DNA of 64,000 nt from Kudoa neothunni (lineage: Eukaryota; Cnidaria), in contig OZ199839.1 in assembly GCA_964304625.1 (NCBI GenBank), positions 558,001 to 622,000 on the forward strand, in the 5' to 3' direction. Made by a program: the position numbers and the translations under genes. The notes beneath the pieces are model-generated. The model made no database searches. It was given only the letters and a program-made list of their open reading frames with translations, and was not told the origin of the DNA. Of this stretch, positions 24,595 to 35,307 are shown one piece after another. Every line of letters starts with the position of its first letter. Within the stretch, counting starts at the first letter, position 1.

Positions 24595-27500
24595 ATGTAT
24601 GACGTCAAACTGATCGCTCTGGCAGTGTTTTTACAAGTTTTGTCATTCCCACCAAATACAGGTAATTATAACGCAAAAAACAGGTTCGCTCATATTCTGT
24701 TGCAAGTTGGGTCCAATGTTTATTCTAATTATTTTATATAGTTTTTATTGAATGCAAACTAGCTAGTGTTATCCCTGTATATAAGGATAATAGGATGAAG
24801 TTAACTTTTCCAGAACTGGACCAAGATTCCAATAAGTTATGCCCTTACATGTTACATAAAATTAAAGATGGTGAAGAAACTTTATTATCAAAATGTTGGA
24901 TACTAAAAAAAACTTACTATCATAATGGATGCAAAAGATTTGAAAAATGCGTTCTTATATCTAAGGATATTGGAGATGCAAATCATGTGGCTTTTACTAT
25001 GAAGTTTGGGCCAAGCAACGTAGAACAAAAAATACATGCATTTAAAAGTAGATGCTTGTGATTGTTCCGCAGCTAAGATAATTATAGATCTTATTCCCTT
25101 GAAAACCAATTCGAAGCCATTAGGGTCAAACAGTTACCATATAGAAATAAAATCACCCCAAGTTGCTCAGTACAAGGCCCCTTGCATTTGGAAACATAAT
25201 ATATATGACGAGAAAACAAAAACGGAAAAAAAAGTAGATAAATGTGAACTTTACAATGATGAAAGCTGCATACAAAGAACCATATGTGATAGCCTAAAAT
25301 TTAATGATCTCACAAGAAAGGATACACATTATATTTATGTTAAAGCAGTTGGATTAAGTGATTATACAAAAATTATCATTGAAAAAAGTAAATCAATATT
25401 TTATTTATTAGTTGTAAAGGAGGGATTATAATGGTTTAAAAAGTGAATATAATTTTTATAAGTTGTATAATAATAATTATTAAATTCCTTAGTAATTTTT
25501 AGTCAACATTCTCTAGAACAAAGTGAATAAGTGGTAACTTTATTTGTTGTTTAGATAAAGTTACAGCTACCATAGCATATAGCTACATTGCAAAGACATT
25601 AACAATAGGTTTAACGTATAGCGAAAACGTACCCAAAGATAATTTACACTACATATTGGAACAAATAATTGTCTCAGATGGTCGCAGCTCGACTACAAAT
25701 AAAATTTCCGAACATACTACTCCACTTCTACCAAGAAACAAAAAATCACTCTTCAGAATCCCAAATATATCTAGAACTAACACCTACAGATTAACTATCA
25801 CAGAAAATGACGTTCGTAAAGCAGTTATAAAAACGATCGAAAAAGGCATATCTTTTAACTATTTTAACCAATTTCTAACTTATTTTTAGTTGATGATTTT
25901 GATGTTACATATGAAGTAAAGTATGAAAAAAATAAAATTCATATCCTAAGTGAAATTATGGAGAATATATCCCCTCTTATTGTGAAGTTTGAATATGGAT
26001 TCTACTTGGATAGTGAAAAATCCAATGAGCCTAAAAATATGATACAAATTAGGGCAAAATCGCTTGGTAAATCCAAATATGAGTTTACGATCGACAATCC
26101 AAATCCACACAAATTCTCAATGATGAAAATAAGAGCTGTAGGTATATCGCAATATGAAGTTCTGAAAATGAAGCCAGGTTAGTGACGTAAAAGTACATCA
26201 ACTTAATTTCTTTAGCTGCACCAATGGAGGTTACTTATTTACCAAACTTTGAGGGGAAAAACCTTCATTTAAAAATTCAATGTTCAATAGATATAAAAAG
26301 TGCTAGTGTTGAATATTTGCTAAAACCAACAGGTAAATTTTTGGTTTCCATTTATTTCAACAATAATTTATTAAGACGGCGAAAGTCCCCCTAAACCAGG
26401 TAATAAAGTGGACAAGACCGTTGAAAAACCTAAAGATCCCGTTAATGAAAAAGATAAACCTAAAGATCCTGCTACTGAAATAGATAAAACAAAAGTATCA
26501 AACCTCGAAAGCGATGAATCAAAGAATCCTTCTGGGGGAAACATTAAACCTGATGAACCATCTGCTGGAAATGAGGAACCTAAAGATCCTGCTAGTGAAA
26601 AAAATACACCCAATACAACTGGTAAAGATTCTGGGCCCAATAACTCAAAAGGTAAATTAAAAGATAATAATAGTAATATAATAATTTGAATGTCCAGATA
26701 AAGAACCACTGAAAGCGAAAATAAAAATCATTAAATTTGTCAATAAAGTTGGGGAATTAATGATAGAGGACATTGACCGATCGATGGATTATGATTTAGA
26801 AGTTAGGATAATTGATTACACCGAGAAAAAAGTATTAGCGATTAACAAAGGTAGTGTTTGGCCATGATATTAAATTAATTTCGATTTCAGGACTATTACA
26901 CAAGCTTAATAATCTGAAGGTTAAGCCTAGACTGGAAAAAAATAACTTGATTATTGATATGGACATCGAATTGAACGCTAATAAGATAAAAGTTGATTAT
27001 ATTTTAAAACCTACAGGTAAGACCGCCAACGAAAAAGATAAAAAGAGTGGAAATGTTATGTTGGTAATAACCAAAAATACAGCAAGCTTTACAATAAAGG
27101 ATTTCAACCCCAAAATCGAGCATGAGCTTACTCTTTCATTTAGATCAGTTAAAAAAATTGAAACAATAAAAATTCCAATGGGTAGTTAGATTTTTATATC
27201 TTTTTTAATAGTTATGACAGAGTTAACTTCCGGTGCAACAATACAAGGTAAATTTCTGAAGGATACGTTAACTGTGACAGTGAAAACTAAAACCGACATC
27301 AAAGATCCATTAGACATAAAGTATACTTTAATGAACAAAAATATGAAAGTGCCAAGCGAACATATAACAGTGGCAAAAAAGAAAGTTAAAATCATGAAAA
27401 AGCAAATAATTCAAGTGTTTGAGAAGATTGATAGAACCATTGATCACACTGTTCGAGTAACGTTATCCGCATTCCTAGGCTCTGCTGAAATTAAGATTCC

Positions 27501-30500
27501 AAAAAGTATATTTTTATTTATTATTTTATCTGTTATACAACAGGTAACCGATTTTCCGTAACTTTCTATGTGCGCATACATAAAAGTAAATCTATCCTAA
27601 ATAAATTAGTTTCGTTTATACAATCATCTACTTTTATTGAAGCAATATATTATTTTATGTTATTTGTAAGTATATTTATAAATGTGTATGTCGTAATTTT
27701 ATGATATTAACTCATTATTTCGTCCATATAATCAATTCCTCTCTGCCGTGTATTTATTCTGCATGTTTAAATATTTAAATACATCTTTTTCTGCCAGAAA
27801 TTCTACCACCCCTTCATCTTCAGTTTCAGAATTCGTAGATTCAACAATCAAAGGAGTAAGCTCGTTAAATTATTTTGATGTAGGCATAATGGGCTCCACT
27901 TGAATAATCTCGGAATCTCCAGCTAAGAATTATTTATTGCTAAAATTAATATTTGATGAAAGCTCGCATTCATTGACTGCGGGAAACTCAATTTTTCTGA
28001 AGCAGTTAAATACAATATTCTCTGAAACATCGTCTCATGATTTTTAATTAGGAACAATGTTTGAAGTTAATCTTTGGAGGTCGGATTTATATCACCGCTA
28101 ACTGCAACAATATGACTTTCTATTCAATTACTTTTGTAATTATGTTTTAATGAGAAAATGATTCCATGGTCTAATAGTTGTAAAATGTTACTTGAATTTT
28201 TTGGAAGGAATACAAGAAAGATTCATTTAATGTTCTCTAGTCATCCATTCTTTCCTGTTTGATTTGTATTTTACTAGAAGTGTTTTAGCATTTTTAAAAC
28301 AATGTGGTTTTTGTGATTTCCAATCTCAAGAGACTCAATTCAACCTCCAGGCATAGATGCATGCAGCAAAACAGTAAATATTTTTTAAATTTTTTTCTCT
28401 CAACAAAACCTAGCATTAAAAATAATGGACCTGTTTGTTTCTAGGAAAATAATGCAGTTTCGTTAAGATTATAGATACAGCCATCGTTGTTAACTTTGAC
28501 TTAGTCATTCAATTTAGATTACCGATTTTCTACAAAACTTTAGTCAACAAAAGAAGCGTCACCATGAGCAGTGATATTTTTAAATTAAATCGCGATTTAA
28601 AATCAAGAAATCAATCATAGGTCATTACTACGCTTAGGTTCGATTCTTTTGTCAATCGGTTTCTTTCATGTGATACTATGAGGAGATAGTTCAATTTTTT
28701 TATCTCAGGTAATTCACCCAGTCATATACTAAAGTATCGATGGCGTGATTTGAACACTGTTTCAAATTTTTTCTCTCTGAAGAAGCCAAACCAGTTTATA
28801 AGATAAAACTATATCTCCAATCCTTACCAAGATATGTAGAGTAAAAATAGAAGGAAGGTTAATTTTATAAAAAGTGGTTTTTTTGCCCTCCTGTTTAGTA
28901 CACTTTAAAAAAATCATTAAATTTATATTTTAGTTTTATTATTTCTCTATTTTTAAATTTTCCAGGTATTGTAAATATAAAAATGGCACACCGGCTAAGC
29001 CGTCTATGGCTAGAAAGTTACGGAAAATCGGTTAAGTGATAATACAGTAAGGAACCAATTTCACGTAATGCCCACGGGACCACAAAAAAGTGCGTCAAAT
29101 CGGTCACATACAATTTCATGCATTTGTGTGCGAAATTATTTCAGAAAAAATTGACATTTAATAATGATTAAGTTGCGTTTAAAAAGATCAGTTGACTATA
29201 TAGTAAGTCTAAAAGATAATTCAAACTTGAGAAACGTATTAACAGCACTAAAATATTTTTTAATGATCTATGAAATGCTCCCCCTGTTGCTATTGGTAGA
29301 ATAAGGCAGTTTCATCTATAATGTAAATAGAATTTTCAGAGTATCTGTTAAAAAATGTTCTGATTTGATTGGTCTTCTCTGAAGTAGTTTCAGTTGTAGC
29401 ATCAGAAGATCAGCTAATAAAATTTGATTTTTTAATATTGGACCTTTTTTTTAAACGACGAAACCCCCAACGAATTGCACATGAAGATAAACATTTTTCT
29501 TTGGCTAATTGATTTCTCTTGATGATTATCGTGACGACACTTACTACAATCTTTTTGCTTCGTGTCCATTCAATCTACCCATATACATCTTCATCAACAG
29601 AATGAAATCGTCCTGCATGCAAATAATTTCGATTTTAACATTCCAAAAACATTTATAGGTTTTGATTATTTTATTTTTCATCTCTAGGATGCCATTAGGA
29701 GTCGAGATAATAGATATTTTAAAATGTGATACAGTGGCAGTTTTTTGATCATTAGAATGGAGACTTTCATAATAATAAGTAATATTGTATTTTTCGACAA
29801 TAGGTATAATTATAGGAGTTTTTTGGAGTTAAATCTCGACTTAATCAAATAATAAACAAGTAGTACCCCCAAAAAGTGTGTGAAATTGGCTAATCACGTG
29901 ACTATTAATTACATTATTTCGCAATCTTTTAAAATAATTCTTATACAAATTTTGATTGAAATATTATAAGAAACATATTATATAAACAGTGACTAATCGA
30001 TACTCTAATTAGATCGATTTTTAAAAAGTGCATGAAATTGTTTACTTACTCTCATAGGAAAAAACCACTTTCCAATGCCCAACTTTAAAACATTTTGTAA
30101 ATTTTTATTAAAACCGGCAAATGAAATAACATATATAGTTTAAAATATAAAAATAATATTTTAAGGGAAGAAAGTCTGAAGTTACCGAAAATCGGTTACG
30201 TACTGTATATTACTTTGACTTTACGCAGTTGCATTTAGATATTGAAATACTGTTTATGTATGACGAATTAATAAGAAAACATATTTAATGCGATTTTACT
30301 ATTAAAAATTCCTCTAACATAATTTTATCATGTGCCATACTATCTTTAAAATCTTTTGAAATACTCTGCTTTTTCATCGTTTTCCTTCAATCATAATAAA
30401 ACTTTTCATTAATATCGTATACATCTTAGGAATAAACATTTCGGAGTTTTCACAGAATGAAAGCTAAACGGAAAATTCATACCTTCATAGTAAATTTATT

Positions 30501-31921
30501 TAATATAGGGTGAAAAAATTTATTTATGATTATTTTAATTTTGTTAATTTGTTAAAAATTGTAATCTACATTGTTGTTGAATAAATTACAAATTTATTAG
30601 TTTATTTGACTATGTTTTCTATGTGGCCTCTCGGCTCAAATAAACATGATTACAGCACCAATATAAAATTGAAGTAAAATATAAAAATCTTATCTTTATT
30701 GATATCAAGACTATTTTTAAGTTTTTAAATATTCTTTAATAATAAATCGTAGCTCTCTTCAACGATTCTTAAGGTCCCTTGCTTGGACGTAAAGAAATAA
30801 AGGTTTAATTTTTCCAATATTTTTAAATAAAAATTATTTTCACAATTTACTTAAACTCTCCAATATACGTTCTAATTAATTTATCATTTTATAGATCCTC
30901 TCGGTGTGAAAGTTACCTACGAACTAATGAAGGATCAACTGAAAGTCAACATGAAGATAAGTGAAACAATCGAGTCTCTTAATGTACTCTATAAATTAAA
31001 AACTCAAAAAAAAGATGAGGAGAACACAACAGAAACTACTAAACCTCCAAAAGATAATACTAAAAGTAAAGAAGATAAACCCTCAGGCGATGACCAAAAT
31101 GAAAAACCAGGAGATAAAAATGAAAAACCAAGTGATAATAAAAATGAAAAACCAGACGATAACAACAAAGAAAAACCAGCCCCCGATGGAGATAAAAACG
31201 ACAAAAAGCCTGCAACTCAGAAATCAGCTGATAATGGGGCTACCTCTAATACGACTGAGAATAAGAAACCAGCAGATAAAACCACTGAGAAAAAACCCAA
31301 TAATGCTACCCCCGATGCAAATGAGAATAAAAAACCAGCAGATAAAACCACTGAGAAAAAACCTAATAATGCTACCCCCGATGCAAATGATAATAAAAAA
31401 CCTAGCGATGATAAAACGGATCCGAATCATAAGAATACCGGTGAAAAAATGGACATAATTACCGGTAAAGCTATGGCCAACTGCACAAAAATGGTTTGCA
31501 CCTTCACAGTAGGAGGAGTTTCCGACCAATTTAATTATGAAATGGAGCTGAAAGTTGTTAATATGACACCAATGATTCTAGTGCAAGTCAAATCAAAAGG
31601 TATATATTATGACTATTATTAACTATTTTTAAAAGTTTATTTTTTAGTATCACCTGAAGAGCCAACAGGTGACAATATGGAAGCCGCAAGGTAAATTATA
31701 TACACTTTTCATATATGGTTAATCTCAAATATAGATTAAAGAGGGAAAAAATTGTGCAAATGTAACTTTTAAATTTTGTATTGGTGTAAATTTTGTTAAG
31801 TGTTGTTCCAATCGTGGTGTGTCTGGTGGTGTTGATTGCAATAGTCCTAATCGTGGTGCTTATAAAGAGGAGAATAAACAGAGGAAAAGTTGTAATAAAC
31901 CCCTCTGCATCGGAGCCATGA
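24595..31921 (+). CDS. Unrecognised modular type I membrane protein with repeated beta-rich extracellular modules
   Basis: Inferred exons: 24595-24661, 24742-25047, 25073-25387, 25555-25815, 25890-26177, 26216-26332, 26376-26651, 26698-26850, 26891-27181, 27212-27505, 30895-31599, 31648-31690, 31735-31761, 31801-31921. They join to 3264 nt, 1087 aa. The start MYDVKLIALAVFLQVLSFPP is a signal peptide. About seven ~90-100 aa modules follow, each with a pattern like V.Y......L.V......V.Y.LKP ... H.L.V...S, suggesting Ig- or FN3-like beta sandwiches. The first two have several Cys. Two Lys/Pro/Asp/Asn-rich linkers occupy most of exon 7 and the middle of exon 11. The last exon carries a transmembrane helix (VVPIVVCLVVLIAIVLIVVL) and the tail IKRRINRGKVVINPSASEP. 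All ten introns through exon 11, and the one after it, are phase 1, the mark of shuffled extracellular modules; the last two are phase 2. Most introns are 25-80 nt. I do not recognise a family; a cell-surface receptor, adhesin or integument protein would fit. Individual splice sites are inferred. Confidence 0.72.
27538..29042 (-). mobile_element. pogo/Tigger-like element A, decayed
   Basis: The ends GGTAACCGATTTTCCGTAAC (near 27543) and TTACGGAAAATCGGTTAAG (near 29020) are inverted repeats. The minus strand encodes transposase fragments: a DDE-start motif IYNLNETALF (near 28440-28470), downstream text equivalent to EIGNHKNHIVLKMLKHF (the pogo P-L-x-IGKSxxPxxFKN region) near 28270-28340, and an acidic C-terminal tail with SEIIQVEPIMPT (near 27880-27930). 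Multiple stops and shifts. Same broad group as the neighbouring element B but a different copy. Confidence 0.68.
29046..30205 (-). mobile_element. pogo/Tigger-like element B, decayed
   Basis: The left end TA|CAGTAAGGAACCAATTTCACG at 29046 and right end CGGTTACGTACTG|TA at 30205 give TA-flanked inverted termini. The minus strand near 29290-29700 reads REINQLAKEKCLSSCAIRWG-like text, then SENSIYIIDETALFYQ, the DE-T-LFY motif of pogo-type transposases. About 180 nt near the right (29868-30047) is closely matched by the short element at 45295-45515, which appears to be an internal-deletion product of the same family. Confidence 0.66.
31258..31389 (+). repeat. 66-nt tandem repeat inside the coding linker of the surface protein
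   Basis: Two successive 22-residue units (ENKKPADKTTEKKPNNATP then DAN, repeated almost exactly), followed by a third degenerate start (DNKKPSDDKT). An upstream stretch (near 31098-31180) is a shorter NEKP.D repeat. This gives a hydrophilic, probably disordered stalk, and length variation between individuals would be expected. Confidence 0.8.
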
Positions 31922-32755
31922 AGTTACCTGGTACATCCTATGTGTGTGCTAAGCCGCACACTCTCCCATATTTTAATCTTTAGAAGTAAACTGTTATAAA
32001 AATGGATTATTCTCAATTATATAGTTATGAATGTATTATTTATTGTTGCAAATTTAAAATTTGATAAAAAATTAAAACGTGACAATTATTACTTGCACTA
32101 AATAGCCGCTACCTTAAGCAAGGAGTTAGATTACCATTGAATACAAACTTGTCGACACAATATTGATAACATTTAATTAGAAATTTTTTTAGGCATTAAA
32201 CCAAGTTTTATATTAAATAATTGCGAAAAAATATGCTGTTGATAGTTGTATTGACGTGTGGATAATTGTTATATTGTCTAAATCGCTAAGAAATTATAAT
32301 AATGATATCTAGTATTATTAGGGATTAATCTATTATATAATTTGTTTGAATTTTTTATTGTATCCGTGTTTCGATGAATAATGTATTTTTGGAGAAGGGT
32401 CCATTTTTCGCCTATTAAAATTATCATTTTTAAATAGTCAATTATTATCTTATTAAATGGAAGTATTTTTAAGTTATATACTCATTAAACCTCATATTAT
32501 ACAATGAAATACATTAATTAAAATTTAGAGTAACAGCTCAATTAAACTTATTATAAATGTGTATTTATTACAGCATATCCTTAACTCGGCTAAAAAAATA
32601 TTGTTGAATAATCGGAGTGGTACTATAAAATCAAATTATAAAGATCAGTTTATTGAATAATTCTAATGGAATTTTTGTAACAATAGAAGAAAAAAATATT
32701 TAATAAGAAACCTTATTAATTTAGAATCGATTTCACAGCTAAATATATAATTGAT
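31922..32755. other. No gene seen; 3' flank of the surface-protein gene
   Basis: AT-rich sequence with several AATAAA/ATTAAA-like stretches that could serve polyadenylation. No coding pattern. Confidence 0.4.
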
Positions 32756-34630
32756 TAGTGCGAACTTCTATGCTTCGCCCGGGATAGTAAAACTGTACAT
32801 GTGATCCATTCATTGTAAATAAGACATTTCCCTTTCGATTAAAATCAATTTCCATAGATTATAATCATCGACTTTTTAAAAAAATTTTGATGTTTATTTT
32901 CCAAGGAAAGTTTAAATTTACTGCGGGTAGAGAGAGAAGGTTAATCGAAAGTTATTTGACAGAATGTGTTGATTTGGAAAGCATAGATGAAGAACTTGTT
33001 TGTAAATATTGCAAAATAAAACTTCCTATGTAGCCAAGTAGAGTTATAGAACATGCTAACTTGAAAAAGCACATCAAAAATATATCATGAAAATTCTCTA
33101 TCCTTCTCAGTCTTTTTTTTTGATAAGTAAAAGATTGATATCGAAATTGATTTGGTTATCACTGTAGTATATGAAGGATTTCAAATATCCTCCATCGGAA
33201 CAAAAATGTCTTCCGCAAATTTTTGGCCAAATATTGCGTTCCGTCCTGATCATCACCTAACGTTCGAGCCTGGTGGAAAAGCAATTGCCGTTTTTATTCC
33301 AGCATGATAATGAATGCATACAATTCGTTTTGAAAAATAAGCGATTTTATCTCATTATCGAAGAATCGACAGATTTTAAAAATAGGTCCTTGTTAAATAA
33401 TTTGCCTAGTTATTGCGACCATGAGACATCAAGGAGGAGAAAATTTATGCTTGATTCAAAAATTCTCTTTGAATGTAATGCCATTATAATTGCAAATGAA
33501 ATAAGGAAAATTTTTAATAGTTACAAAATAATGAGGAAACAATACGTGACAATCGTATCTGATTTTGCACCATATAAGAAAGGATATTACAAAAATATAT
33601 CTAGCGTATTTCATAATATTATGAGGATACCGTGTTTTTCACATTTCCTCCATTTCTACTTTGAAAAATCCACAAACATTTTATACGATAATGCCAAACA
33701 GTTCTGAATAAAATTTACTACACTGCTAAATAAGAACCTGCCTGCAAACTCTCGCATTTTCCATTATTTGGATTCGAAGAAAATCGAGTATCGTAAAGAT
33801 GTTCCAAGAATGCTTGACAATAGATTGTACAACTTTAACAAGTTTTTTCTTTACTGTAGGTATTATTTTCTAACATTTAGAGAACTTTCTCAAAAATATT
33901 TTCATGAATTATTTATTTTCAATCAATTTATAATATCTTCCCCTTCCTCCTTATACAAATTCTTGTCCATTATTAAATCTAATAATCCTTTAGGGCTTTC
34001 ACAACTTTACTGTTGTATAAATAACAAATATAATATTAAGGAAGAAATATTAAGCAACTACGAAAATAAAATTTCAATATTTCCTCTCAACAATCGTCAA
34101 AAGTTCTTTGAAAAAAATGATGCGATTAATCGATTTTATAATTTCGGAAATATCAATGACAATGGCAAAACTAACTGAGAGTTGTTTCTCTTCATTCAAT
34201 TTATTCAAAACTATGAATGGTCTTGGTCTGTCCATTCATAATTTTTAAGATGTTAATTCCGAGCTAAATGCTCCTTACGTGGAACCAAAGAACACGATGG
34301 ATTAAAGAAGGGATATATAAACTGCCCTGAGTGTGATAATGATGGTGAAAATTTTGACATTATACCGAGAGAATAGTATACTAGAAAGCATCCCTGACTT
34401 TTAAAATTTTGTATAGATGTAACGTCAATTTTGCCGTCTTTTGATCACAGTTTAAGGAATCTTTTCAAAAATAAAGAATATGTTGACTGCGGATAAAGCG
34501 AAACTGTCACCAGATCTTTATCGAATGTTATTTATATTGCATTATAGTAACAAATTAACTATTTAATTTAACAAAGTTTGATTTTTATGCTTATTTTTAC
34601 AATTTTTGCGAATTATGTTATTGCGCACTG
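32756..34630 (+). mobile_element. hAT-family transposon relic
   Basis: Reading frames in order: a BED-like zinc finger (EELVCKYCKIKL ... VIEHANLKKHIKN, near 32990-33090); a catalytic-core start at 33273-33707 with KNKRFYLIIEESTDF (hAT D-E-S-T-D motif), VSDFAPYKKGYY and IPCFSHFLHFYFE; and a further segment at 33768-34178 after a stop. TAGTGCG at 32756 and CGCACTG ending at 34630 could be the terminal repeats, but no 8-bp target duplication was found, so the limits are tentative. At least three breaks. Confidence 0.7.
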
Positions 34631-35226
34631 TAGAATTAAAAATAAACGTCGAAAATGACAATGCCTAATTACAAGTAATAATATATAATTTAATGTTGTA
34701 ATCAAGATTAGCAAATGGGTTGATCAGCGGCTTTTTGATTAATAAAATTACATATTAAAAAGGCTAATTTATTTCTCATTATTGGTAATTACCCAAAATT
34801 TAACGTTTGAGTTCATACGCGCCAACAAAATTAAGCGAATTCGCAATTGTAGAAGAGAGTTGTGGCATTTCCGCCTTTTAAGCTGTCTCTAAGTTAAAAC
34901 CCTGCTTGTCACTTCTCATTACAATTAGAAATTAAAAAATCGAATTCATACCTAAAAAATATTAATACCAACTTTTTACGTGATAATATGCCGTTAAGTT
35001 ATATTAAATTTACGAGTTAAGTTACGTCAAGGAATTCATTCCACCAAAATATAATCATATTCATAACTCTAATGTAACTAATTATTTGCGTTTATTTACG
35101 TTGTATAGTTTACTCAGCAGCAGCAGTTGCCGATGTTAAACCGATCGTTGTATAAATAAAATTTTATTCATTCAAAGAAGCTAGAACATATATAGTAGTT
35201 AATCATGAAATAAATAAAATTAGGTT
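34631..35226. other. No gene seen
   Basis: AT-rich spacer downstream of the ATM gene. No coding signal apart from the possible polyadenylation signal listed next. Confidence 0.4.
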
Positions 35227-35232
35227 TTTATT
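35227..35232 (-). promoter_or_regulatory. Candidate polyadenylation signal of the ATM gene
   Basis: AATAAA on the minus strand about 75 nt downstream of the ATM stop codon. In DNA this AT-rich such hexamers are common, so this is only a candidate. Confidence 0.3.
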
Positions 35233-35307
35233 AAAGCATCTAGCAGTAAAAAATAAGACATCCATTTATAAAACAGACAAATATTTCTCAATTGATAGAT
35301 AAACATG

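Larger units (their letters stand above)
27506..30894 (+). other. Large intron (3.4 kb) of the surface-protein gene, filled by transposons
   Basis: Donor AAAAA|GTATAT at 27506 and acceptor TTTTATAG|ATCCTC at 30894 keep phase 1 (AAT at the joined codon). All other introns in this gene are under 170 nt. Most of the extra length is two pogo-like elements lying end to end (27538-29042 and 29046-30205). The remaining ~700 nt before exon 11 shows no coding signal. Confidence 0.6.

Noticed and set aside
25846-25889. GC-AG intron of 44 nt at the end of exon 4 of the surface gene
   Set aside because: A GTAAAG donor 30 nt upstream (25816) gives the same phase 1 join with a standard GT-AG intron of 74 nt, so the unusual GC donor is not needed.
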